A DNA stretch of 64,000 nt from Streptantibioticus ferralitis (lineage in GTDB: Bacteria; Actinomycetota; Actinomycetes; Streptomycetales; Streptomycetaceae). The notes beneath the pieces are model-generated. The model did no database searches. It worked only from the letters and a program-made list of their open reading frames with translations, and was not told the origin of the DNA. Of this stretch, positions 26,613 through 35,697 are shown piece by piece; the first letter of the stretch is position 1, and each line of letters opens with the position of its first letter. The translations under genes and the position numbers were made by a program. The stretch is taken from assembly GCF_029223525.1 (NCBI RefSeq), contig NZ_JARHTQ010000003.1, positions 62,001-126,000 on the forward strand, read 5' to 3'.

Positions 26613-28082
26613 ATGACCTCAGAGCAGGTCGAACCAGGGATCGACGGCGACGAGGCCGCAGCAGAATCCGCGCAGAACGCCTCTGAAGAGGGTTATCAGC
26701 GAGGTCTCGGCAATCGTCAGATCCAGATGATCGCCATTGGCGGCGCGATTGGCACAGGTCTCTTCCTGGGCGCCGGAAAGGCGATCTCCAAGGCCGGGCC
26801 GAGCCTCATTCTGGCGTACGCCGTGGTCGGCATCATCATCTTCTTCATCATGCGGGCGCTGGGCGAACTGCTGATGTACCGCCCGGTGTCGGGAAGCTTC
26901 TCGGAGTACGCCCGGGAACTCCTCGGCCCGTTCTTCGGTTACGTCACGGGCTGGACCTACTGGCTGTTCTGGGTGGTCACCGGCATCACCGAGGTCACGG
27001 CGGCCGCGAGCTACGTCCAATACTGGTGGCCGAGCGTCCCGCAGTGGTCGTCCGCACTGGTCTTCACCGTCGCCCTGTACTTCGTGAACCTCATCTCCGT
27101 AAAGCTCTTCGGCGAGTTGGAGTTCTGGTTCTCGATGGTCAAGGTCACCGCGATCATCGGCATGATCCTGATCGGTATCGGCGTTCTCACCCTCGGCTTC
27201 TCCAAAGCCGGTGACACCGCGTCGATCACCCATCTCTGGCACGACGGCGGATTCTTCCCCAAGGGCATCGGCGGCACGCTGATGACCCTTCAGATCGTGA
27301 TGTTCGCCTTCCTCGCCGTCGAACTGGTCGGTGTCACCGCGGGCGAGTCCAAGGACCCCAAGACCGTGCTGCCCAAGGCCATCAACACGGTGCCGTGGCG
27401 AATCGGCCTGTTCTACGTCGGCGCGCTCATCATCATCATGTCGCTGGTCCCGTGGACCGAATTCAAGCCCGGCGTCAGCCCGTTCGTCGCCGCCTTCGCC
27501 AAGGTCGGTCTGCCGCTCGGTGCCGGAATCGTCAACTTCGTCGTGCTCAGTGCGGCGTTGTCGTCCTGCAACTCCGGTATGTACTCCACCGGCCGCATGC
27601 TGCGCGACCTCGCGCTCAACGGCCAGGGCCCGAAGATCTTCACCCGGCTCACTCGTAGCGGCACACCGCTGCTGGGCACCACCGTCTCCGGCGCCTTCAT
27701 GCTCGTCGGTGTGTGGATCAACTACCAGTGGCCGTCCAACGCGTTCAACTACGTGGTCTCGTTCGCGACGATCTCCGGTATGTGGGCCTGGATCATGATC
27801 CTCTGCTCCCATCTGCGGTACCGCCGGGCGGTGAACCTCGGCCGACTGCCCGCCTCCGACTTCCGGATGCCGGGTGCGCCGTGGACCAGCTGGATCGCGC
27901 TGGCCTTCATCGGCCTGGTGATCGTGGAGATGGGCATCGACAAGGACGCCCGGGTCTCGCTGTACTGCGCTCCGATCTGGGGCGTGATCATGGTCGTCTC
28001 GTACTTCGTGATCCGGGCCCGCCGCCCGGAGGTCTTCGCGAAGCGGGACACTCTCGCCGAGCGGGAGGCGGAGCGGGTCTGA
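26613..28082 (+). CDS. APC-family amino acid permease (CycA/AnsP-like)
   Basis: 489 aa from ATG 26613 with 12 predicted membrane helices. The APC entry signature GNRQIQMIAIGGAIGTGLFLG is at residues 34-54 (shown here as two overlapping conserved parts: NRQIQMIAIGG and AIGTGLFLGAG), followed by MRALGELLMYRPVSGSFSEY. The GYVTGWTYWLFWVVTG segment resembles the D-serine/D-alanine/glycine transporter CycA of E. coli more than the lysine or aromatic permeases. It should import small neutral amino acids by proton symport. It has its own promoter region and terminator, and is inserted in the otherwise conserved clpS-mec gene order. Confidence 0.9.
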   Translation: MTSEQVEPGIDGDEAAAESAQNASEEGYQRGLGNRQIQMIAIGGAIGTGLFLGAGKAISKAGPSLILAYAVVGIIIFFIMRALGELLMYRPVSGSFSEYARELLGPFFGYVTGWTYWLFWVVTGITEVTAAASYVQYWWPSVPQWSSALVFTVALYFVNLISVKLFGELEFWFSMVKVTAIIGMILIGIGVLTLGFSKAGDTASITHLWHDGGFFPKGIGGTLMTLQIVMFAFLAVELVGVTAGESKDPKTVLPKAINTVPWRIGLFYVGALIIIMSLVPWTEFKPGVSPFVAAFAKVGLPLGAGIVNFVVLSAALSSCNSGMYSTGRMLRDLALNGQGPKIFTRLTRSGTPLLGTTVSGAFMLVGVWINYQWPSNAFNYVVSFATISGMWAWIMILCSHLRYRRAVNLGRLPASDFRMPGAPWTSWIALAFIGLVIVEMGIDKDARVSLYCAPIWGVIMVVSYFVIRARRPEVFAKRDTLAEREAERV

Positions 28083-28101
28083 CCGCTGCGCCCAGCCGCC
28101 A

Positions 28102-28138
28102 AAGGGCCTGCCCCGATCCCATCGGGGCAGGCCCTTTC
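28102..28138 (+). terminator. Intrinsic terminator after the amino acid permease
   Basis: A perfect 17-bp stem (28102-28118 with 28122-28138) around a CCC loop ends in CCCTTT. It isolates the permease transcript from mec. Confidence 0.93.
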
Positions 28139-28204
28139 GTGTCCTCCCGTCGCCCGCCACCACCCGCAGCGGGCATGCTTCGCGTCCCTCTTATGCTCTA
28201 GGCC

Positions 28205-28636
28205 ATGCTCACCATCACCCAGGCCCTGTACGACGCGATCGTCGCCCATGCGCGGGCCGACCACCCGGATGAGGCGTGCGGAGTCGTCGCGGGCCCGGCC
28301 GGGAGCGGCCGGGCCGAGCGATTCATCCCGATGTTGAACGCCGCCCGCTCGCCCACGTTCTACGAGTTCGACTCGGCGGACCTGCTGAAGCTGTACCGCG
28401 AGATGGACGACCGCGACGAGGAACCGGTGGTCATCTACCACTCGCACACCGCGACCGAGGCGTACCCGTCCCGTACCGACATCTCGTACGCCAACGAGCC
28501 GGGTGCCCACTATGTCCTGGTCTCCACCGCCGAGTGCGGCAATGACGAGGGGCCGGTCTCGTTCCGCTCGTTCCGCATCGTGGACGGTGCGGTCACCGAG
28601 GAACCGGTGGAAATCGTGGCAACCTACCCGGCGTAA
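28205..28636 (+). CDS. mec: JAMM/MPN+ metalloprotease, CysO-cysteine peptidase (Mec)
   Basis: 143 aa. In mycobacteria Mec (Rv1334) releases cysteine from the C-terminus of the sulfur-carrier protein CysO after CysM has loaded it. The JAMM zinc motif is complete: E23 (DEACG), H79 and H81 (YHSHT) and D92 at the end of SRTD. A TATGCT -10 box (28192-28197) ends 7 nt before ATG 28205, so the mRNA looks leaderless. cysO and cysM follow in the same direction, with a leader ORF in between. Given the C-terminal tail on CysO here, Mec may also trim the carrier itself. Confidence 0.92.
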   Translation: MLTITQALYDAIVAHARADHPDEACGVVAGPAGSGRAERFIPMLNAARSPTFYEFDSADLLKLYREMDDRDEEPVVIYHSHTATEAYPSRTDISYANEPGAHYVLVSTAECGNDEGPVSFRSFRIVDGAVTEEPVEIVATYPA

Positions 28637-28711
28637 TTTCCGTACGCCTCCTGAGACCGCCCTGCTGTCCGCATGGTGGGACAGCGCACTGGGGCCGACG
28701 AGGGGAATCGA

Positions 28712-28723
28712 TACCATGTCCGC
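28712..28723 (+). promoter_or_regulatory. -10 box for the leader ORF/cysO-cysM transcript
   Basis: TACCAT (28712-28717) fits the TAnnnT -10 consensus and ends 6 nt before ATG 28724, so transcription would begin at the first codon of the small leader ORF. No Shine-Dalgarno sequence precedes that ATG. Confidence 0.5.
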
Positions 28724-28852
28724 ATGGTTGTCCACGACGTGAGCGACAGCGAGAAGGCGCCGGGCATGATGCTCGTCGCGCGGCTGCACGTCGACCTGTG
28801 CCGTCTCGCCAGCGCCATGTGTACGCGCCACGTTCTGTCCGGCCTGAGCTGA
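28724..28852 (+). CDS. Short leader peptide upstream of cysO-cysM (candidate cysteine attenuator)
   Basis: 42 aa (28 aa if translation starts at ATG 28766, which has GAGAAGG 7-8 nt upstream). The core VARLHVDLCRLASAMC matches the pattern of short actinobacterial 'putative leader peptides' that I recall upstream of sulfur and cysteine genes: Arg-x-His-Val/Ile-Asp-Leu, then Ser-Ala and Cys. Two cysteine codons are at positions 26 and 33. The stop lies 101 nt before cysO. Known mycobacterial leaderless cysteine-rich ORFs act as cysteine-responsive attenuators; the same role is inferred here. No strong terminator hairpin was found between the ORF and cysO. Confidence 0.7.
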   Translation: MVVHDVSDSEKAPGMMLVARLHVDLCRLASAMCTRHVLSGLS

Positions 28853-28953
28853 GCCGCGGCCGTACCGCTCCGCACGCACCATCCCGTCGCCCGCTGCCCG
28901 GCGCAGCCCTGTCGCCGTGCAACCCCTGTCGATTCCCTCACTGGAGTGCATCC

Positions 28954-30215
<1,262 letters not shown>

Positions 30216-30244
30216 AGCCACCAGCGGACAGCGCGGACTCATGG

Positions 30245-30263
30245 CAGGCCGACAACCGGCCTG
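30245..30263 (+). terminator. Weak hairpin after cysM
   Basis: CAGGCC (30245-30250) and GGCCTG (30258-30263) form a 6-bp stem with a 7-nt loop, 30 nt after the cysM stop. There is no T-tract, so this is only a possible pause or termination site. Confidence 0.3.
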
Positions 30264-30471
30264 GCGGAACACGGACTGGTGATTCCGCCCACAACAGCGC
30301 CTGGCAAAGGCGCGCCAACGGCCACCCCGCCTTACCCTCGACTGCACAATGGCGGGCCATAGAGAACCGCACCACGCATCCGGCGGCACACTCACGACGT
30401 TGTGACGCCACCGGGTGTGTGACCGAACGCGACCGCGCAAGACTCCCGGACGCAACCCTGGAGGCTCCTGC

Positions 30472-31224
30472 ATGAAGCTCACCGTCGTCGGCTGCTCGGG
30501 GTCGTTCCCGTCCGCGGACTCGGCCTGTTCGAGCTACCTCGTCGAAGCCGACGGCTTCCGGCTGCTTCTCGACATGGGCAACGGCGCCCTTGGCGAACTG
30601 CAGCGCCACTGCGGACTTTACGACCTGGACGCCGTGCTGCTGAGTCATCTGCACGCCGATCACTGCGTCGACATGTGCGGCTATTTCGTCGCCCGGTACT
30701 ACCGGTACGACGGCGGTATGCCGGACCCGATCCCGGTCTACGGGCCTGAGGGCACCGAGGCCCGGCTGGCCACGGCCTACGGCGAGGAGCCCGACGACAA
30801 GTCCATGAGCGAGGTCTTCGACTTCCGCACGCTCACCCCGGGGACCTTCGGCATCGGACCGTTCACCGTGCGTACCGACCGGGTCAGTCATCCGGTGGAG
30901 GCCTTCGCGTTCCGGGTGGAGCACGGCGACCGGTCGCTGACGTACTCCGGCGACACCGGCCCGTGCGACTCGCTGCTCGGGCTCGCGGACGGCACCGACC
31001 TCTTCTTGTGCGAGTCGTCGTTCACCTACGGCAAGGAGGACGTGCCGGGGTTGCATCTGAACGGCCGGGAAGCGGGTGAGCACGCCGCTCGCGCGGGCGT
31101 CCAGCGGCTGGTGCTGACCCACATCCCGCCGTGGACCGACCCGCAGGTCAGTCTCGCCGACGCCCGGACCACGTACGCCGGGCCAGTGGAACTGGCCCGG
31201 GCGGGGGCGATCTACGAGCTGTAG
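30472..31224 (+). CDS. Metallo-beta-lactamase-fold hydrolase, Rv1339-like (candidate cAMP phosphodiesterase)
   Basis: 250 aa from ATG 30472 with CTGGAGG upstream. The metal motif HLHADH is at residues 59-64 (LLSHLHADHCVDMCG), a further His in VSHPVEAF and an Asp in YSGDTGPCD, and the last His in LTHIPPWT; the binuclear site is complete. Sequence and gene order match M. tuberculosis Rv1339, which follows the cysM region and precedes rphA; Rv1339 has been described as an atypical class II cAMP phosphodiesterase. The function is therefore inferred by homology and synteny, with tRNase Z-like or other hydrolase activity still possible. Confidence 0.85.
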   Translation: MKLTVVGCSGSFPSADSACSSYLVEADGFRLLLDMGNGALGELQRHCGLYDLDAVLLSHLHADHCVDMCGYFVARYYRYDGGMPDPIPVYGPEGTEARLATAYGEEPDDKSMSEVFDFRTLTPGTFGIGPFTVRTDRVSHPVEAFAFRVEHGDRSLTYSGDTGPCDSLLGLADGTDLFLCESSFTYGKEDVPGLHLNGREAGEHAARAGVQRLVLTHIPPWTDPQVSLADARTTYAGPVELARAGAIYEL

Positions 31225-31240
31225 CGTCCGCCGACACCGC

Positions 31241-31278
31241 GAAGGCCCCCGGAACCGCCATGGGTTCCAGGGGCCTTC
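31241..31278. terminator. Convergent terminator between the MBL gene and nagE2
   Basis: A stem of 16 positions (31241-31256 with 31263-31278, one bulge) encloses a short loop in the 73-bp gap between two convergent genes and can serve both strands. The plus-strand 3' side continues GTCGTC rather than a T-run. Confidence 0.75.
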
Positions 31279-31297
31279 GTCGTCTATGCGGCCGGGC

Positions 31298-32539
31298 TTA
31301 CGCCTTGGTGAGGTCCTCGACCTCTTCCTCGGGCTCGCGGCCGGGGGTCGGGAGGTTGAACCTGGTGATCGCGAAGCGGAACACCACGTAGTAGACGGCC
31401 GCGAAGCACAGGCCGATCGGGATGATCAGCCATGGCTTGGTGGCCAGGTTCCAGTTGAGCAGATAGTCGATCAGACCGGCCGAGAACCCGAAGCCGTCGT
31501 GCACGCCCAGGCCCCAGGTGACCGCCATCGAGATACCGGTGAGCACCGCGTGGATGGCGTAGAGCGCCGGGGCGATGAACAGGAAGGTGAACTCGATCGG
31601 CTCGGTGACGCCGGTGACGAAGGCGGTCAGCGCGACCGAGATCATCATGCCCATGACCGCCTTGCGGCGCTCGGGGCGGGCGCAGTGCGCGATCGCGATG
31701 GCGGCGGCGGGCAGGCCGAACATCATGATCGGGAAGAAGCCGGACATGAACTGGCCGGCGGTCGGGTCGCCCGCGAAGAAGCGCGGGATGTCACCGTGGA
31801 AGACCTTGCCGGCGTGCGTGAACGTACCGACCTGCTGCTGGAAGAAGGTGTTCAGGAACTGGTGCATGCCCACCGGGATCAGGGCGCGGTTGAAGACGCC
31901 GTAGATTCCGGAGCCCGCGGCGCCCAGGCCGGTCAGCCAGTCGCTGAAGTGGCCGAGACCGGTGCCGATCGGGCCCCACAGCAGGCCGAACAGCACGCCG
32001 AAACCGGTGCCGATGAAGGCCATCAGGATCGGCACCAGACGGCGGCCGTTGAAGAAGCCGAGCCAGTCGACCAGCTTGGTGCGGTGGAAGCGCTGCCAGA
32101 CGATGGCGCTCACCAGGCCTATGACGATGCCGCCGAGTACGCCCGGGTTCTGCGGGGTACCGGCCGGGAGCGCCGCGGTGACCGAACCGGCGACCGGGAA
32201 CGCGGTCAGAACGTTGTGATAGACCAGATAACCGACAAGAGCGGCGAGCGCGGTGGAACCGTCGGCCTTCTTCGCGTAGCCGATGGCGACACCGATGCAG
32301 AACAGCAGCGGCAGGTTGTCGAAGAGGGCGCCGCCCGCGGTGGCGAAGACCGTGGCGACCTTGCCCCACTGCAGACCCGTCTTGCCGAAGACGTCGTCCT
32401 GACCGAGACGCAGCAGAATGGCGGCGGCGGGCAGAACGGCGACCGGCAGCTGCAGGCTGCGGCCGACCTTCTGCATACCCTGCATGAAGCCGGCGCCCCG
32501 CTTCTTCGCGGGCGCCGGCGTAGCGGTGGCCGTACTCAT
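31298..32539 (-). CDS. nagE2: PTS N-acetylglucosamine transporter EIIC permease
   Basis: 413 aa from ATG 32539, with CCAGGAGG 6 nt upstream. About ten membrane helices. Landmarks of GlcNAc/glucose EIIC are PVAVLPAAAILLRLGQDD, FFNGRRLVPILMAF, FNRALIPVGMHQFLNTFF and the substrate-binding GVTEPIEFTFLF. It imports GlcNAc and hands it to the separate EIIB (nagF). Position next to the MBL gene matches nagE2 (SCO2907) of S. coelicolor, the physiologically dominant GlcNAc permease there. A double dre operator sits 50-82 nt upstream of the start, so DasR should repress it until glucosamine-6-phosphate accumulates. Confidence 0.92.
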   Translation of the reverse strand: MSTATATPAPAKKRGAGFMQGMQKVGRSLQLPVAVLPAAAILLRLGQDDVFGKTGLQWGKVATVFATAGGALFDNLPLLFCIGVAIGYAKKADGSTALAALVGYLVYHNVLTAFPVAGSVTAALPAGTPQNPGVLGGIVIGLVSAIVWQRFHRTKLVDWLGFFNGRRLVPILMAFIGTGFGVLFGLLWGPIGTGLGHFSDWLTGLGAAGSGIYGVFNRALIPVGMHQFLNTFFQQQVGTFTHAGKVFHGDIPRFFAGDPTAGQFMSGFFPIMMFGLPAAAIAIAHCARPERRKAVMGMMISVALTAFVTGVTEPIEFTFLFIAPALYAIHAVLTGISMAVTWGLGVHDGFGFSAGLIDYLLNWNLATKPWLIIPIGLCFAAVYYVVFRFAITRFNLPTPGREPEEEVEDLTKA

Positions 32540-32588
32540 CAGATTCCTCCTGGTGAGAGGCGGGCTCTGAAGGGGGACGGCCCGCGGC

Positions 32589-32621
32589 TCTGGTCTACAC
32601 CACTCAGTGGTGTAGACCAGT
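32589..32621 (-). promoter_or_regulatory. Double DasR-responsive element (dre) upstream of nagE2
   Basis: Two 16-bp dre copies face each other: 32589-32604 (TCTGGTCTACACCACT) and 32606-32621 (AGTGGTGTAGACCAGT). Together they make a perfect 15-bp inverted repeat (32590-32604 with 32606-32620) around one base. Each differs from the palindromic dre consensus (ACTGGTCTAGACCACT-like) mainly at one central base. The site covers the region expected for the nagE2 promoter. Confidence 0.9.
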
Positions 32622-32734
32622 TTTAACACGTCGGGGGCGCATAAAGGAATCCATGATTTCAGGCAACCGCGACACGCGGCGAATCGGTATGACGCCGGCT
32701 GTGCCGCGGCCCGCCGAACCCTCCGGTCAAAGGC

Positions 32735-34033
32735 TTATGCCTTGGTGGTGTCCTCCACGTCTTCTTCCGGTTCGCGGCCCGGTGTCGGGAGGTTGAACTT
32801 GGTGATCGCGAACCGGAAGATCACGTAGTAGACGGCCGCGAAGCACAGCCCGATCGGAATGATCAGCCATGGTTTCGTCGCCAGGCCCCAGTTGATCACG
32901 TAGTCGATGAGTCCCGCCGAGAAGCTGAAGCCGTCGTGCACGCCCAGTGCCCAGGTGACCGCCATCGAGACGCCGGTCAGTACCGCGTGCACCGCGTACA
33001 GCAGCGGCGCGATGAACAGGAACGAGTACTCGATCGGTTCGGTGATGCCGGTGACGAAGGAGGTCAGGCCGACCGAGAGCATCATGCCCCCGATCGCCTT
33101 GCGCCGGTGCGGCTTGGCGCAGTGCGTGATCGCCAGCGCGGCGGCGGGCAGCGCGAACATCATGACCGGGAAGAACCCCGAGGTGAACTGCCCGGCCGTT
33201 GGATCGCCCGCCAGGAAGCGGTTGATGTCGCCGTGTACGACGGTTCCGTCCGGCTTGGTGTAGCTGCCGAACTGGAACCACATGAAGGTGTTCAGGAACT
33301 GGTGCAGGCCGATCACCAGCAGTGCGCGGTTCGCCACCCCGAACACCCCGGATCCGGCCGCCCCGAGGTCGCTGATCCACCTGCTGAAGGTGGTCAGCCC
33401 GGCGCCGACCGGCGGCCACACCCACAGGCAGAGCACCGCGAAGACCAGGGCGACGAACGCCATCACGATCGGCACCAGCCGGCGGCCGTTGAAGAAACCC
33501 AGCCAGTCGACGAGCCGCACCCGGTGGAAGCGCTGCCAGAAGTAGGCGGTCAGCAGCCCCAGCACGATGCCGCCGAAGACCCCCGGATTCTGGTACGTGG
33601 GCAGGGTGGCAGTGGCCCCGGCCAGACAGGTCGCGGCGGTGAACCTCGCACCCGGGGGGCACTGGGGGAACTGGTGGAGGATGCCGAAGTAGACCAGGAA
33701 CCCGGCCACCGCGGCGAGCGCCGTGGAGCCGTCCGCCTTCTTCGCCATCCCGATCGCCACACCCACGCAGAACAGCAGCGGCAGACCGAGCGAGGAGTCC
33801 AGCAGCGCGCCCCCGGCGCCGGCGAACACCTTGGCCACATCGGTCCAGCCGAGTCCGGTGCTGCCGAACACGTCGTCCTGGCCGAGCCGGTTGAGAATGC
33901 CCGCGGCGGGCAGGACGGCGATGGGCAACTGGAGGCTGCGCCCCATCTTCTGTGCGCCCTGGAACAGCGACGCCGTCCACTTCTTTCCCGGCGCCCGACC
34001 GGCTTTGCCTGCGGCGGCGCTGTCCGAACTCAT
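32735..34033 (-). CDS. nagE1: PTS N-acetylglucosamine-type EIIC permease, second copy
   Basis: 432 aa from ATG 34033 with CAGGAGG upstream. It has the same helix plan and motifs as nagE2 (PIAVLPAAGILNRLGQDD, ITEPIEYSFLF, GREPEEDVEDTTKA at the C-terminus) but a longer periplasmic loop near residue 130 with two cysteines (PQCPPGARFTAATC). Gene order fits nagE1 (SCO2906). It is transcribed towards nagE2, 195 nt upstream, with its own dre site 47 nt before the start. Duplicate EIIC genes without a fused EIIB are typical of Streptomyces. Confidence 0.88.
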   Translation of the reverse strand: MSSDSAAAGKAGRAPGKKWTASLFQGAQKMGRSLQLPIAVLPAAGILNRLGQDDVFGSTGLGWTDVAKVFAGAGGALLDSSLGLPLLFCVGVAIGMAKKADGSTALAAVAGFLVYFGILHQFPQCPPGARFTAATCLAGATATLPTYQNPGVFGGIVLGLLTAYFWQRFHRVRLVDWLGFFNGRRLVPIVMAFVALVFAVLCLWVWPPVGAGLTTFSRWISDLGAAGSGVFGVANRALLVIGLHQFLNTFMWFQFGSYTKPDGTVVHGDINRFLAGDPTAGQFTSGFFPVMMFALPAAALAITHCAKPHRRKAIGGMMLSVGLTSFVTGITEPIEYSFLFIAPLLYAVHAVLTGVSMAVTWALGVHDGFSFSAGLIDYVINWGLATKPWLIIPIGLCFAAVYYVIFRFAITKFNLPTPGREPEEDVEDTTKA

Positions 34034-34079
34034 CGGCGACCTCCTGGCGGGCTGCTACCGGGTTTGGCGGGCACCGCAA

Positions 34080-34095
34080 AATGGTGTAGACCAGT
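34080..34095 (-). promoter_or_regulatory. DasR-responsive element upstream of nagE1
   Basis: AATGGTGTAGACCAGT (34080-34095) is a 16-bp dre match lying 47 nt before the nagE1 start codon. Its core TGGTGTAGACCAGT is identical to the right-hand dre of nagE2. Confidence 0.88.
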
Positions 34096-34266
34096 CACAG
34101 TGCGGGTGGGGACTGCCCCAGGGGGTGCGGCACCAGTGATCGCCATCATTGGGCAGATGGCTGGCACCCGCTCGCGAAGGTGGGCCAAACGTGCATTAAC
34201 GTGTGGATTCTTCACTGGCGCGCGCGGTACGCGGGCTGCCGAGGGCCTGAGACAACAGGAGTGGAC

Positions 34267-34500
34267 ATGGCCAGCAAGGCTGAGAAGATCGTCGCCGGTC
34301 TCGGCGGGCTCGACAACATCGAAGAGATCGAGGGCTGCATCACGCGCCTGCGTACCGAGGTCGCCGACCCCTCTCTCGTCGACGAAGCCGCGCTCAAGGC
34401 CGCCGGCGCGCACGGCGTGGTGAAGATGGGCACCGCGATCCAGGTCGTCATCGGCACCGACGCCGACCCGATCGCCGCCGAGATCGAAGACATGATGTAG
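34267..34500 (+). CDS. nagF: PTS EIIB component (GlcNAc branch)
   Basis: 77 aa. A free-standing EIIB domain that takes phosphate from EIIA (Crr) and transfers it to the incoming sugar. The phosphorylated cysteine is C24 in [15 protein letters not shown], and the rest ([17 protein letters not shown]) is the standard EIIB alpha/beta sandwich. The start ATG 34267 has ACAGGAG upstream. It is divergent from nagE1, and together the three genes give the EIIB-EIIC part of the GlcNAc phosphotransferase. I found no dre match in its own 230-bp upstream region apart from the nagE1 site. Confidence 0.93.
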   Translation: MASKAEKIVAGLGGLDNIEEIEGCITRLRTEVADPSLVDEAALKAAGAHGVVKMGTAIQVVIGTDADPIAAEIEDMM

Positions 34501-34518
34501 GCCGCCGCAAGCGCCTCC

Positions 34519-34552
34519 GCGGGGCCCGCTCCAGACCCGGAGCGGGCCCCGC
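34519..34552 (+). terminator. Intrinsic terminator after nagF
   Basis: A perfect 14-bp stem (34519-34532 with 34539-34552) and a 6-nt loop lie between the EIIB gene and rph, just upstream of the rph -10 box (TAGGGT, 34565-34570). Confidence 0.88.
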
Positions 34553-34577
34553 GTCGTTTGTCGATAGGGTCGTACGC

Positions 34578-35312
34578 ATGTCTCGCATCGACGGCCGCAC
34601 CCCTGAACAGCTCCGCCCGGTCACCATCGAACGCGGTTGGAGCAAGCACGCCGAAGGCTCAGTCCTGGTCTCCTTCGGCGACACCCGCGTGCTGTGCACC
34701 GCCAGCGTCACCGAAGGCGTACCGCGCTGGCGCAAGGGCAGCGGAGAGGGCTGGGTCACCGCCGAGTACGCGATGCTGCCGCGCTCCACCAACACCCGCG
34801 GCGACCGCGAGTCCGTCAAGGGCCGCATCGGCGGACGTACCCACGAGATCTCCCGCCTCATCGGCCGTTCACTGCGCGCCGTCATCGACTACAAGGCGCT
34901 GGGCGAGAACACCATCGTCCTCGACTGCGACGTGCTCCAGGCCGACGGCGGCACCCGTACCGCGGCCATCACCGGCGCCTACGTCGCCCTCGCCGACGCC
35001 GTCGAATGGGCGCAGCAGAAGAAGCTCATCAAGGCCAAGGCACAGCCGCTCACCGGCGCGGTCAGCGCGGTCAGCGTCGGCATCGTCGACGGCGTCCCGC
35101 TGCTCGACCTGTGCTACGAGGAGGACGTGCGCGCCGAGACCGACATGAACGTGGTCTGCACCGGCGACGGCCGCTTCGTCGAGGTCCAGGGGACCGCCGA
35201 GGGCGTGCCGTTCGACCGCACCGAACTGAACGCGCTGCTCGACCTCGCGGTCACCGGCGCCGCCCAACTCGACGGCATCCAGCGGGCCGCGCTCGCCGTA
35301 GAGCGGGGCTGA
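34578..35312 (+). CDS. rph: Ribonuclease PH
   Basis: 244 aa phosphate-dependent 3'-5' exoribonuclease that trims tRNA precursors. Typical features are the N-terminal [15 protein letters not shown], the phosphate-site [20 protein letters not shown] (residues 75-94) and [18 protein letters not shown] near 115. A TAGGGT -10 box ends 7 nt before ATG 34578, giving a leaderless mRNA. A lipoprotein gene and rdgB follow at short distance, the rph-rdgB order being conserved in actinobacteria. Confidence 0.97.
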   Translation: MSRIDGRTPEQLRPVTIERGWSKHAEGSVLVSFGDTRVLCTASVTEGVPRWRKGSGEGWVTAEYAMLPRSTNTRGDRESVKGRIGGRTHEISRLIGRSLRAVIDYKALGENTIVLDCDVLQADGGTRTAAITGAYVALADAVEWAQQKKLIKAKAQPLTGAVSAVSVGIVDGVPLLDLCYEEDVRAETDMNVVCTGDGRFVEVQGTAEGVPFDRTELNALLDLAVTGAAQLDGIQRAALAVERG

Positions 35313-35317
35313 CGGGC

Positions 35318-35689
35318 ATGCGGACCGCGCTGACCGCGGCCGCCGCGGCGTTGGCCCTCGGACTGCTCACCGGGTGCGGCGGCGGGGCCGGCAAGCACGA
35401 CTGCGCGTCGGTGGCCAGCGCGGTGAACGGTGACGTCAAGGATCTGCGCACGGCCGTCAGCAGGGGGACCGGTAACCCGCGGGACGCCGCCACCGCGCTG
35501 CGCAGGCTCCAGCTCAACCTCGACCAGCTGACCAGCGGCGGCAACAACGCCAAGACCAGCAAGGCGGTGGCCGACCTGTCCCTCGCCGCCTCCAACGCGA
35601 AGAACGCACTGGACAAGGGGGAGCCCGTCGACCTGGGGCCGATCACCAACGCGGCCGGCGGGCTCACGTCCTCGTGCGGAAAGGGATGA
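35318..35689 (+). CDS. Small secreted lipoprotein between rph and rdgB
   Basis: 123 aa from ATG 35318. A signal peptide with lipobox LLTGC (cysteine near residue 22) predicts lipid anchoring to the outer face of the membrane. The mature part is a short helical domain (DLRTAVSRGTGN, then LRRLQLNLDQLTSGGNNAKT) with a cysteine near each end, C31 and C120, that could form a disulfide. No family name is recognised. It sits 5 nt after rph and overlaps or abuts rdgB, so it is in the same operon, yet has no evident link to RNA or nucleotide metabolism. Confidence 0.85.
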   Translation: MRTALTAAAAALALGLLTGCGGGAGKHDCASVASAVNGDVKDLRTAVSRGTGNPRDAATALRRLQLNLDQLTSGGNNAKTSKAVADLSLAASNAKNALDKGEPVDLGPITNAAGGLTSSCGKG

Positions 35690-35697
35690 TCACGCCG

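Noticed and set aside
34100-34266. dre site for nagF
   Set aside because: No 16-bp match was found in the sequence between the nagE1 site and the nagF start.
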